A DNA stretch of 64,000 bases. Origin: Muscardinus avellanarius. Its lineage: Eukaryota > Chordata > Mammalia > Rodentia > Gliridae. The translations under genes and the position numbers were made by a program. Location: the NCBI GenBank assembly GCA_963383645.1, contig OY726557.1:131901251-131965250 (forward strand), given 5' to 3'. The stretch's first letter is position 1. Every line of letters begins with the position of its first letter. Under the pieces are notes generated by a model that was not told the origin of the DNA, made no database searches, and saw only the letters and a list, made by a program, of their open reading frames with translations. Positions 1 to 9,725 of this stretch are shown in pieces.

Positions 1-44
1 GTCAGGCTCATGAGTCGTCTTGCTTGATACCTCCACAACTTCAC

Positions 45-152
45 CTGGTGGCATTGTTCTCCCCATTTCATGGGTAAGCAAACTTGGGGCTGGGGAAGGT
101 GAGGTTAGCCAGGTAACAGCTAACAAGTAGAAAAGCTGGGTGTGACCTCGGT
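45..152 (-). repeat. MIR SINE fragment, antisense
   Basis: The stretch reads as the reverse complement of the MIR core: a cccatttcatgggtaagcaaa block, then a gaggttagccaggtaacagct block, then a tag-aagctgggtgtgacctc block, in the order expected for antisense MIR. No tail or TSD remains, as usual for this old tRNA-derived family. Confidence 0.6.
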
Positions 153-214
153 GGTAATTGGGTATAAAATTTGTTATTGACAGTTTCAGAGATAGTAGTG
201 ACAAAAAAAAAAAT

Positions 215-760
215 CCTTTGTTCTTGGGATATGTCACGGAGCTTAATGCCTTCTAGGTTTACCCACGTTGTCACATATGACATAGTTTCCTTCTTTTTTT
301 TAGGCTGAAGAGTATTCCATTGTATGTAGGCACCATTTTTTTCTTTGCCCATTTATCTGTCTATAGACAATGAGGTTGTTTCTACATGTTTACTGTAGCA
401 TAGTGCTGCATTAAACATGGGAGTACAGATAGCTTTTCAAGATTTCTATTTCAACTCTGGTAGATAATACCCAGAAGAGACTTGCTGGATCATATTGTAG
501 TTCTATGATTCCATCTAAATGAGGTAATCTAAAATAATTATAGTTGTGGAAGCAAAGAATAGAGTGGTGGCTGCCGGGGGCTCAGGGAAGAGGTATAAGA
601 TTTCAGGTATGCAAGACGATTAAGTTCTCGCGGTCTGCCGTACAATTTTGCACCTTCAGATCACAATTATGTGTTCTAAATCTGCTAAGAGGGTAGGTGT
701 CATGTTAAATATTCTTATCACAATTAAATACTTTAAAAAAAATAAAGAAGAAAGGAAGAA
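215..760. mobile_element. Old L1 copy with internal inversion (twin-primed)
   Basis: From about 215 to 512 the sequence is L1 ORF2 3' region in antisense: a pattern of 'cattccattgtatg', 'cccatttatctgtctat', 'tgctgcattaaacatggg' and 'gatcatattgtagttct'. From about 517 to 745 it switches to L1 3'UTR in sense orientation ('aatagagtggtggctgcc', 'aagttctcgcggtctgc', 'ctgctaagagggtagg') and ends in an A-rich tail near 733-755. Antisense followed by sense within one insertion is the signature of twin-primed L1 integration. The copy is diverged and no TSD is recognisable. Confidence 0.6.
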
Positions 761-1999
761 ACCTGTGATGACACTATCAGTCAAATCATTCATGAATTTC
801 TTTGAAACTTCTTGATTCTATATATAAGTAAGGAAGATTTAGGACCCAGGAGTAGTAATTATCTCCTACTCATCTGATACTTGACAGTCTGAAAAGGTCT
901 TTTACACTGATCATATATGGTCTTCACAACCACTTTCATGATGAAGATACTTCTCAATCTTTTCAGATGTAGGTAAACTAGGTCCAGGTGATCAGAAGGC
1001 TCCACAGATGACTAGGATAAAATTAGAAGCCTCCTCTCATGATGTAGCATGTGCCCAGGTTTGGAAATTTCTCAATTGCCTCCCCTGTTGCCCTGCATGT
1101 GGGGCCATTGACTGTTAGTGCTGGGATTGAGACCCACCTGGTCCCTGGACGTTGCTCTGAAATAAAACCCCTTGCTACCCAGCTTTGATTTGGCAAATAC
1201 TGATGAGTTTGTTCCAATCACTGTGCTCATCTTTGTGGTATCATCCTTCAAATCCATTTGTTCCATTATCTGATTAATTTAGGGGATTATGTGGTGTGAG
1301 AAAAGGTTTGATATAGCAGGAGTGTTTAAGCATCTCTTCTCTCTCTGTCTCTCTAGTTCTGCTTCTCCCTCCTGATAGTACTGAGGAAAGAAAGGCAGGA
1401 CACACAGGTGAGGGAGAGCATGTGTCCCTGCAGATGCAAACGGCTACAGAAATGAAGGAAAAGGTCTGGAGTATCACTTTTTTTTTTAACCAAAAGTAAA
1501 AAAATCAATCTCTGACCTTAAAGAAGTTTATGAATTCCTAGCTTAGGAATCAATGCACATTGATTTTTGTACCTCTGCATGGGCTTCACATGTACACTAT
1601 CAAGTGATGAAAGCTGTATTTTGTTGGGCTTGGAATGGGGATAAGCAGGTGCCATTTCTATCAGACTGCCAAGAGTAAAAGAAAAAAAAAAGTTCATTTT
1701 GTGATGATCTCAGTCTGGGGCCTGGGGCTTCTGGTTGTGATCACTAAATTCTAATGCTGGTTCTAACCAGGAATGAACATTACCTGCTTCTGAGGCAGTG
1801 TCCCAGTTCTTTTTCTAGCATCCTCTTTCTCCCTGTTCTAACATACAACTTCCCTTTCCTAAACAGTTTGCTAGGGTTTCTAGGAGAACAAAAAGGGGGT
1901 TAAAGATAGATAAACTCAGAAAGTTTACAGTGAAGGCTCCCTAATGATTTGCTCTTGAACAGCTCACACTCCCTTTAAAGAATACTTTCCCAAGCTGGG
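761..1999. other. Unassigned non-coding stretch
   Basis: No recognised gene or confident repeat. A faint MIR-like antisense patch lies near 895-985. Short A or T runs occur near 1478-1505 and 1681-1692. The overlapping short open frames near 1023-1266 on the minus strand have no recognisable domain. Confidence 0.5.
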
Positions 2000-2408
2000 T
2001 GTCTTGGTCAAGATTCTCACTGCTATAATTCAAAATGACTGATCACATAACTTAGAGAAAGGAAGATTTATTTGCTCACAGTTTTTTGGAGATTTGGGGC
2101 TTAGTCCATGCCAGGCTGGCATCTATGGATCTCAGAACAGGACAGTTGGAAGCAGAGAGAGGGAGAAAGCAAGGTTTTGCTCTCACATCATAAAGGCTGG
2201 AAGCAAGAAAACAAGCAAGGAGATTCAAGGCCACATCCCCAGGGACCCACCTTCTCCAACCACACCTCACCTGCCTAGGATACTGCCTCGTAGTCCACTA
2301 GAATGGATTTACACACTGATGAGATTATCACTCTCATGACTTAATGAGATCTTCCCTGAATATTAATACATGAACTCTTCAGGAAACATTCTACATTTAA
2401 CCGTGACA
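2000..2408 (-). mobile_element. MaLR-type solo LTR, antisense
   Basis: The segment starts TG and ends CA and resembles the reverse complement of ERVL-MaLR LTRs (THE1/MST/MLT type): 'tcactgctataattc', then 'gaagatttatttgctcacag' near 2061-2080, then a purine-rich gcagagagaggga patch near 2152-2165. It has no coding capacity. The family is an old LTR retroelement; here only an LTR is seen. A SINE abuts its right end at 2409, so a TSD cannot be judged. Confidence 0.6.
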
Positions 2409-2645
2409 CTGAGTGTGGGCTGCACACCTCTAATCCCAGGACTTGGGAGGCTGAGACAAGAGGATTGAAGATTTCAGGCCAGCCTTGGCAGTGTAGCAAG
2501 ACTCTCACTCTCAACAATTTAGCAAGACCCTGTTCAAAAGTAAAAATGAAAAAAAGGGTTGGGGCTGTAGCTAGGAGGTAGAATACCCCTGAGTTCAGTC
2601 CCAGTGCAAATTAAAAAGAAAAAAATGTGAAAGAAAAGAAAAAAA
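2409..2645 (+). mobile_element. B1-dID-type composite SINE
   Basis: The left half carries 'taatcccaggacttgggagg' and a caagaccctgttcaaaa end. After an A-rich linker the ID half starts 'ggttggggctgtagct' and ends 'gagttcagtcccagtgcaaa', followed by an A-rich tail to about 2645. It is moderately diverged and sits directly against the LTR upstream. Confidence 0.8.
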
Positions 2646-3130
2646 AGATACTTTTTCATATGTTGTGTTTTGTCCTTGGATTACCATAACAGCCTTGAGA
2701 GTTAATCACAGATTCTATCATCACCCTTCATTTACATATAAAGGATCAGATATAGGAAGCCTATTACTTGCTTTCCATGATAAGTTGGTTATTGGATACA
2801 ACCAGTACTTATAATAAGCTCTTCTGCTTATTAGTCTTCTACCAAGGAGCTTGTCTAATTTCAGAGTACAGAACAGCTTTGCTGAGGTCCAACCTATAGA
2901 ATAAAGAACAATCTTCATGTTTAGGGAAAATGTATAGGAGTGTTTATGAAACAAATAAAGTAATGCCATCAAGACAGAGTTGAAGAACACATGCGTGTGC
3001 TTCGAAAATGCTGAGGGGGAGAGTCCGGGAAAACCTACCTGCAGGTGTGGCTTGGGGTGTCACTGGGCCTAGAGGCCAGGAATCCCTGTGGGGTGTCAGC
3101 TTCAGCATGGCCATCTTGTAGCAGCATGAA
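2646..3130. other. Unassigned stretch with weak MIR-like patch
   Basis: No gene is seen. The segment 2655-2745 weakly resembles antisense MIR (gccttgagagttaat, then tttacatataaaggatcag). The 89-residue minus-strand frame at 2721-2990 has no recognisable domain and is probably chance. Confidence 0.4.
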
Positions 3131-3134
3131 AGGG

Positions 3135-3205
3135 TATAGGCTGAAGGGGTAGCTCAGTTGCTAGGGAACCGCCTTCGTGGATGACGCCTCAGTACTGCAA
3201 ACTCA
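3135..3205 (+). repeat. Diverged ID-like (tRNA-derived) SINE monomer
   Basis: The block 'aggctgaaggggtagctcag' resembles the A-box end of an ID element, followed by a 'cctcagtactgcaa' end. There is no 7SL-like left half and no clear tail. Assignment is tentative. Confidence 0.35.
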
Positions 3206-3439
3206 CCTGTGCCTAGGTGATCTTTCCATCCCATAGCCCACATATCCTACTGTAATTTCTAGATCTGTTACTACCATTGTCTTTTGTTTGGTCCAAGAAG
3301 CCCAGGCTATCTTTCCCTCCACCTCTCATTCAGTCACCCACTCTTACTTCTTTTAATTTTTACTTTACTTCACCTTTTAAACCACTTTATTAAGAATGAC
3401 TAGTCCTAGGACCCCAAAAGTTGTGCTGAAATAATTTTT

Positions 3440-4145
3440 CTTTTTTCTTTAATGAGATCTACTCCCTTAAGTGTACAGCACATTATTATTAACTATGTTA
3501 CAGAATACCTGAATTATGCTAAGCACAGTATTGTATAGCAGACCTCTAGAATTTTTTTCATCTTGCATAGCTGAAACTTTATATGAATGGAACAGCAAAA
3601 TTTCCTTTCCCCTTTCCTCACTTTTTAGCAATCACCATTCTACTCCTTGATAACAGGAATGTGACCAATGTGATCAGATACCTCACATAAGTGAGATCGT
3701 GTGGGTTTTGTCCTTCTATGTCTGGCTTATTTCACTTAACATGATGTTATCCAGGTTCGTTCATGTTGTCACGTATGCAGAATTTCTAATTGTTTGGAGG
3801 TGGAATAATATTTCACTGTAGGCATTTATGCAACATTTTCTTTCTTTATCCATTCATCTGTCTATGGAATTTAGGTTGTTTCTATATCTCATATATTATG
3901 AATAATGCTGCAATCAACATGGGAATGCAGATATCTCTTTGAGTTCTACTTTTATTTCTTTTGGATAAATACCCAGACGTGGGATTGCTGGATCATATGG
4001 TAGTTCTATTTTTAATTATTTGAGAATCTTACATTTTTTCTTAAATCATGAATATAACTCCTTTTCTTACTCCTCCTGTTTCTCTTCTACTTTCTTCCAT
4101 AAAGTATTAATGTTCCTTTTTTGGTGTTTATACTGTTTGATTTTT
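3440..4145 (-). mobile_element. L1 (L1M-age) fragment, antisense
   Basis: Hallmark antisense L1 ORF2 3'-end and 3'UTR strings run through the segment: 'tctggcttatttcacttaac', 'ctttatccattcatctgtct', 'aataatgctgcaatcaacat', 'tggataaatacccaga' and 'tggatcatatggtagttcta' near 4000. The part before about 3660 is 3'UTR-like and less certain. No open frame survives. Confidence 0.75.
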
Positions 4146-4157
4146 ATTAAAGCTCCA

Positions 4158-4395
4158 TTATAGCCAGGCATCGTAGCACATAACTGTAATCCTAGTACTT
4201 GGGAGGCTGAGACAGGAAGACTGTAGGTTTGAGATCAGCCTCATGAACTTAAGAGAAGCCTTCTGCAACTTAAGAAAACCCTGTTTCAAAATAAAAAATA
4301 AAATAGGGCTATGGGTGTAGGTAAGAAGTAGAATGGCCCTGGATTCAGTCCCCATGACCAAAACAAAAATAGCACCAAAAACAAACAAACAAAAA
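4158..4395 (+). mobile_element. B1-dID-type composite SINE
   Basis: Left half 'gccaggcatcgtagcacata' through 'cttgggaggctgagacagga', linker ending near 4300, ID half 'gggctatgggtgtaggtaag' through 'ggattcagtccccatgacc', then an aaacaaacaaac tail. The minus-strand frame at 4158-4388 is a shadow of this SINE. Confidence 0.85.
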
Positions 4396-4637
4396 ATTGT
4401 AATGTAGTAATCAGCCTTGGGTATTAATTGTGATTTCTGCCTTTGTGCCTCAACTTTTTGTTTTCTTTAAATATGTAGTTCAAAAAACTGCCTAGGCCCA
4501 TAGTTGTCCAGAAGTAAACTGTATGGAGAGTGGTCCTCACTCTTGCCTGGAATTGCTGAGACATTTTACAAACCTAGACACAATCTGTGGGATGGAGTCA
4601 CCTCAAAAAGTTTGTGTTAAAATGTTGTTAAATTTGA

Positions 4638-5297
4638 GCCAGGCATGAGGGTGCATGCTTGTAATCCTAGCATTTGGAAGTCTGAGACAGGAGTATTGAG
4701 GTTCATGGATAACCTCAGATACTTAGTGAGGCCCTTTGCAACTCAGTGAGACCCTGTTTCAAAATAAAGAATAATGTTCTCCAGGTCTTTTCATCTTCTT
4801 GCAAATGACATGATTTTGTTCTTCTTTATAGCTGAGTAGAATTTCATTGTGTGTATTTCCTATAATTTTGTAATCCATTCATCTGTTGATTGAGACCTAG
4901 GTTGGTGATCAGCCACGCATAGAAAGAGAAGGGACATATATTTTCTCTAATATGCCCAAATTAGGGACTATTAGTAATACCAGAGGAACTCCAGGTAATG
5001 GAGGGAAACCTCAACAAAGTTGAAGGGAAGGGTAGAAGACAAAGAAGGCTGAGGTTGACTAATGGAGGAGCTACATATGAATATGTATAAAAGTATTAAT
5101 GTAGCATGGTTAACCTGGACACTCACTGTTGGGAGAGGAGGAAGGGGAAAGGGTGGAGAGCATCAAGTACTGTGTGAATGTATGCCATTGTCAATATGAT
5201 TCACATAAAAATAAAAAAAATTAAATAGAGAATAAAAATAGGGATATGGTATAGCTCAGGAATAGAATGCCCCTAGGCTAAATCCCCAGTAAAATTT
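4638..5297 (+). mobile_element. B1-dID SINE split by an L1 insertion
   Basis: The left half (4638-4774) ends in 'tttcaaaataaagaataa'; the ID half resumes at about 5223 ('aatagagaataaaaataggg') and ends 'aaatccccagtaaaatttta'. The 448-bp interruption is an L1. The linker sequence is present on both sides as the L1's target-site duplication: 4762-4774 and 5223-5235, 13 bases with one mismatch. Confidence 0.85.
4775..5222. mobile_element. Short twin-primed L1 nested in the SINE linker
   Basis: Positions 4775 to about 4915 are L1 ORF2 3' end in antisense ('tatagctgagtagaatttca', 'aatccattcatctgttgat'). From about 4918 to 5200 the sequence is 3'UTR-like in sense orientation ('agggactattagtaatacca', 'tgggagaggaggaagggg', 'ccattgtcaatatgattc'), ending in an A-rich tail 'aaaataaaaaaaatt'. 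The flanking 13-base duplication shows a single insertion with inversion of its 5' part. Confidence 0.75.
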
Positions 5298-5690
5298 TAT
5301 CAGATGAAAGACTTGAAAGATAAATTAAAGGGAGTAACAAAAAAATGTATATTTCATACACCTAAATGGGTGGACTGTGATTCACAGACACTCAACTGAT
5401 GTATTGCCAATAAATCTCAGAAACATTTAAATTTCATGTTAAAACATAATGGGATTTCATTTCCCTCCCTGCACTGCCACATTGCAATGGCAGAGTGGTT
5501 TCCCTGGGATGTGTGTCCTATCACTTCATTTCTGAATGGAAACCCTCAGTGCGTCTGCACACCTGTGGGTTCAAGGTTACACGTCTTAGCAGGGTCCTTG
5601 GTGTTCTCGGCCCCACCCAGCTGTCCTCCAGGTCTTTTCCTTATCACCACCTGCCTTTTAGTGTTATGCTCCTCAGAGAAGTATGAATAC
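5298..5690. other. Unassigned non-coding stretch
   Basis: No repeat recognised with confidence. A 144-residue plus-strand frame at 5436-5870 overlaps it, but it has no recognisable domain and its 3' third runs through an L2-like region, so I do not call it a gene. Confidence 0.45.
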
Positions 5691-5890
5691 ACCTTGGCAC
5701 CCATGCCCTTTCTTGCCCTCTCAACTCTACCGGACAACGGTTCTCATTCCCTAAGTCTCTTGTCACTGGACAACTTCCACTCATCCTTAAATCTCTTCTC
5801 TTTGAAAATCACTTCTACCAGAAAGCCCTGCCCGAGTCCTGACTGGGCCCTGAATGCCCTGGCTCCATAACACCTTTGTAGAACTTTTCT
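5691..5890 (+). repeat. L2-like LINE fragment
   Basis: The run 'ccactcatccttaaatctct', 'atcacttctaccagaaagcc' and a following ctgcccgagtcctg resembles the L2 3' region in sense orientation (the 'aaatgtcacctcctc..gaagccttccctgac' part of the family). It is strongly diverged. Confidence 0.45.
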
Positions 5891-6131
5891 CACTCTCGAT
5901 GTTGGGCTATGCACGCAGTAGGCCAGGCTGCTGTGACAGAGTCATGATATTCTTGGGACAAGTCAGCAACAAGGGGAAGACAGGCCTTCAGAAGATACCT
6001 TCTGATATTTTCTCTCTACTTCACAGAGGACACAGGGGTAGAGTTGAGTTTGAGACCATTGGAGGGCTGGTTTTTATGAAGTTTTCGGTACTGGCAAATA
6101 GATACCTTACCAATTTCAGAAGTTACACCTA

Positions 6132-6436
6132 TTGATTCAACCAGCTGCAGATTGGAAATATTTTTAAAAATTTACATCTGTCCTGAATATATACAGACTA
6201 TTTTTCTTTTCCTCATTTCCTAAGCAATATGTTATGCCAACTCTTTACATAGCATTTACATTGTATTAAGTGTCATAAAGAATCTAGACATGGTTTAAAG
6301 TATAAGGGGGGTTGGATGTCTGCAGGTTGTATGCAAATACTCTACCATTTTATATAAGGGACTTGAATATTACAGATTTTGCTATCTGCAGGGGGTCCTG
6401 GAAACAATCCTTCATGAATACTAATGGATCTCTGTA
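6132..6436 (-). mobile_element. MER2-type Tigger DNA transposon, antisense
   Basis: Matches the MER2/TcMar-Tigger nonautonomous family read backwards: 'gattcaaccagctgcagatt', 'acatagcatttacattgtat', 'gtttaaagtataag', 'atgcaaatactctaccattt', 'atataagggacttgaatatt', then 'gggggtcctggaaacaatcc' and a final atggatctctgta terminus. No transposase frame is present, as expected for this internally deleted family. Confidence 0.8.
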
Positions 6437-6611
6437 TCAGAAGCTTAAAGTATTATGTGAAATGAAAGATCAAGAAATAATATTTTAACCACAGTAACTT
6501 GTGGCAAGCAAGGTCGAATAGTTTAAGAATCAAATTCCCTTTCTTTCAGTCTTCTACCTCCTTTTCACAGAGGCCTAATTAAGTCAGATTCCCTGTAGGC
6601 AATCCCTATAA

Positions 6612-6612
6612 C

Positions 6613-6678
<66 letters not shown>

Positions 6679-6745
6679 AAGAAGAAGAAGAAGAAGAAGA
6701 AGAAGAAGAAGAAGAAGAAGAAGAAGAAGAAGAAGAAGAAAAGAG
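6612..6745 (+). repeat. Compound (GA)n-(GAA)n microsatellite
   Basis: An uninterrupted AG run to about 6675 passes straight into a (GAA)n run to about 6741. The 99-residue minus-strand frame across it is poly-Ser/Leu-Ser translated from the repeat and is not a gene. The purine-only strand could form triplex (H-DNA). Confidence 0.97.
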
Positions 6746-7305
6746 AGTCTCCCATTCCTGTGTTCCCAAAGGCATAAAATGCCCAGAGAAAAAAAGAAAG
6801 GAAACCAGAAACTTCAGTCTATAATTGCTGTTTTCCCTGTCCCTTATTCTCTCTCTTAAGTTTTTTTTTTTTTGCATTGTCATAGTTGATTTGGCCAGCT
6901 TTTGGACATGGGGATGGAAGGTCTTAAACCGTATGATCTTGAGCTAATAACCATCAGGATCCTGATCACTGTTCAACTCCACATTAATATGATTTGGAGC
7001 GGCAGATTAGGAAAGGTTGGACATGGAAGCTGCACAGCAGAGTTCCAGGAGAACAGTGCTGGGGCATCAATAGGTTGGTGTCCTGGAGGGAGCTGAAATG
7101 AACTCACTGAGCTCTCAGCCTCCTCCTGCAGGCAGAACACAGCAAACCCTCAGCACTGGGGGCCCCCGGCTGGAAACCAGACGTCCATTAGTGCTGGCCT
7201 TGCATCTGAGCATCTGCTTTAGCTCCTTAATATTTTCTTTTGTGTGTCCTGGATCTATATGAATATCTGTGTATCTGCATATAATATGTTCTGCATTGTG
7301 TCCTC
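6746..7305. other. Unassigned non-coding stretch
   Basis: No repeat or gene recognised. The small frame at 6902-7096 lacks any familiar motif. Confidence 0.45.
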
Positions 7306-7307
7306 AA

Positions 7308-7365
7308 CTGTATGTATGTATGTATGTATGTATATATGTATATATATATATATATTTTTTTTTTA
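7308..7365 (+). repeat. (TATG)n/(TA)n microsatellite with T run
   Basis: Five or so tatg units grade into a (TA)n run and then a T run. The YIYIYIY/THTY peptides of the overlapping minus frame derive from it. Confidence 0.95.
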
Positions 7366-8060
7366 TTTATCATATATGTGATAAATAAAAGAGAAGCTGC
7401 TTTGTTCCCTCTGAAGTGGAAATATCTACATTTATTTTGTCTAGAATGAAACATCAGTTGGAGAATAGTTAGCTCGGATCAGTGTGGTGTTTTCTTACTA
7501 GACTGAGCATACAGAGAGCAGAGAACAAGGGGGAGCTCAAACCCAACCTGAAAAGCTGGCTCAATCAGAGCAGCCTATTACTGGTGTATAAATGTGGGGA
7601 AAATCCCTGATGGCTCCTGGGGATACTTGCTGAGAGCACACACCTGCTCTGTGATCAGTGAACAGTCATCTGGGCTTGGGGGGGTTGGAACAGTGAAGGA
7701 GACAAGAAAGGAAATGACAAGGATAGTAGCTTGGGCTGGACAAAAGAATGTAGTGAAAATAAAGGAGTCCAGCAAGATGTCAGGGCTCACTGCCTTATTT
7801 TGTGGAAAATAAAACTCACTCAAAAATACAGTAAAGAGGGAAATAAACAGTGTGGAGTATGATGAGCCAGCTCCTCACACAATGGCTAGCCTATTTGTGA
7901 TGGTAAGGCAGCAGGGGGAGTTGTCAAAGGTAAATTCCTCCAGTCAGCAGCCAGAGCTGCCCCATGGGGGTAGGGGGACACCTTTTCTGGGAATATTTCT
8001 TTTAATTTTAATTCTGGGGGAGTGTACAGAGAGTGTGGAGCTTAAGAATCATGTTTTGAG
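7366..8060. other. Unassigned non-coding stretch
   Basis: No repeat or gene recognised with confidence. Short open frames on both strands at 7578-7823 overlap one another and lack recognisable motifs. Confidence 0.45.
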
Positions 8061-8062
8061 CC

Positions 8063-8230
8063 ATTTCTCAACCTCAGCACTTTTGAAATATCAGGCTGGG
8101 TATATGTTGTGAGGCTGTCGTGTGCATTTTAGATGCTCAACCACATCCCTACCCTCTACCAAATGCCAGTAGCACATTTCCCCCCACTCCTTGTGACAGA
8201 CGAATATGTCTCTAGACATCACCAAGTGAA
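8063..8230 (-). mobile_element. MER20-type hAT-Charlie element, antisense
   Basis: Strings in family order: 'tttctcaacctcagcacttt', 'ggctgtcgtgtgcatttta', 'accctctaccaaatgccagt', 'agcacatttccccccactcc', 'ttgtgacagacgaatatgtc' and 'tctagacatcaccaa'. This is the MER20 order read in reverse. MER20 copies have been reported as regulatory elements in placental mammals; nothing here shows activity. Confidence 0.75.
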
Positions 8231-8239
8231 AAATTAATG

Positions 8240-9140
8240 CTGATCAAGGACCTGTGAATCAGACTCTGTTACAGTACTTTACAGGTATTATTGGCTTAAG
8301 GCCCATCACAGACCTTTCTCTTGCAATCAACAAACAAGTCCCTGGTCTGGGGCTAAGTCCTAGATCTGCAGGCCTGAAGGCTTTTGTTTGCAGTGTGTTT
8401 CCACTGGAACTGAGTCTATTCCATTCCCTCTGACTAGTCTGTCCTGTCCTGTGGGGACAGACACTGTGCATGATGAGCAGTGGAGATGTCTGCCAATGAA
8501 GTTCTTCTGCAGGGCAATTGGACATTCAGTGTGACTTCAGCAAGCAAGGCTTCCTTCCCTCTTGCCTCTTCTCAAATTCAACCACCCAGATATTCCATGA
8601 TTAGAGGATGTGTTCTTCAGCTTGAAGTCTGGATCTACTGGGGTTGAGGGGGGCTGTTATGGATGAGGAGGGGAGGAACTTGGAAAGAATGATTCTTTAA
8701 CTCAATGCATATCTTAGTATAAATCAATTCACCAGTCTCAAGTTGGAAGTGCCTTTTCCTACCAGTCCCATTTCAGAGCAGATGAACACGAAAGGCGAAA
8801 CCACACTGGAATATTCTATCTTCTTGGTGTTAGAAATGTTAAGAGAAAATAGTGTGGGCATCAGTTCATTTTCTAGATGAGTTCACTATTGAATACTTGT
8901 AGAAATAGTATCATTATGGTAAAAATAGCACACCAGCAGCATTCTATATGGTTTTCTCAATAGAGAAAACCACACTTAAGAATCTAAGCATTTCTAAATG
9001 GTGATTTTAGATATGTAGCATTTGCTGTAATGTCAGATTAAGATTTTTCTGTTCTTAAATAAATTGTTTTTAGAGCCAGAACCCTAAACAGGTATCCCTG
9101 GCTTCAGTCTCTACCTTACACATTTTCCAGTTTTTACTCT
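8240..9140. other. Unassigned non-coding stretch with a short perfect hairpin
   Basis: No repeat or gene recognised. It contains a perfect 10-bp inverted repeat with a 4-base loop at 8949-8972 (arms tggttttctc and gagaaaacca). Confidence 0.45.
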
Positions 9141-9149
9141 CCACATTGA

Positions 9150-9725
9150 TGTGAAGCCAATCTTTCATGTTCAAACTCATCTATTTCCCTCCCCTTTCAA
9201 TGCTCTGAGGACTCCATCTTGAACCTCATGAAGTAAATTTCAAATTTCTTGGCCTGGTTCCCAAGATTTTTCTTAATAGGACTTGGACTTATTCTTTTCC
9301 ACTCCCACATCAAGCTTATATTTCAACTGTATTGAAATAGTAGAGATTTTCCAAATTGGTTCCCCCATGTCTCTATAAAACTGTATCTGCCACAAGCTTT
9401 GCCTATAATAATTTTTTCATTTTTCTCCACTGGCCAGCTCTTTTTGTAAGAATTAGCCCAAAGATCTTCTCTTTCCAGAAATGTTTCCTTCCATTGTCCA
9501 CAAATACCAAGATGTTTCTTTGCATGTAGTAGTTACCTAATAACTGTGAATTAATTACTAGACATTATTTGCCTTCCCTAGCATTCCATGCTGGATACAA
9601 TGAAAGCTTACATTCTATAATATGAAAATGACTGTTTCAATGATTCCGTAAGCCTCTCAAAGACAGGGGACAGGTCTTAGTCATTATCTTACCTTCTGTG
9701 CCTAGCACAACCTAAAGGGTGGCTT
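9150..9725 (+). repeat. L2-like LINE 3' region
   Basis: The end of the segment 'taagcctctcaaagacaggg', 'gacaggtcttagtcattatc', 'tgtgcctagcacaacc' follows the L2 3' terminus in sense orientation (the 'gagggcagggac..gtcttattc..cctagcacagtgcctgg' block). Upstream clauses (caaatttcttggcctggttc) fit the L2 coding-end region loosely. Diverged. Confidence 0.5.

Noticed and set aside
2000..2413. 5-bp duplication around the LTR (ctggg / ctgag)
   Set aside because: The right-hand copy is the first bases of the abutting SINE, so the match is probably spurious.
5436..5870. 144-residue open frame as a possible gene
   Set aside because: No recognisable domain, no supporting exon or promoter context, and its 3' third lies in L2-like sequence.
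6584..6883. Serine-rich protein from the minus strand
   Set aside because: The serine and leucine-serine runs are translations of (GAA)n and (GA)n.
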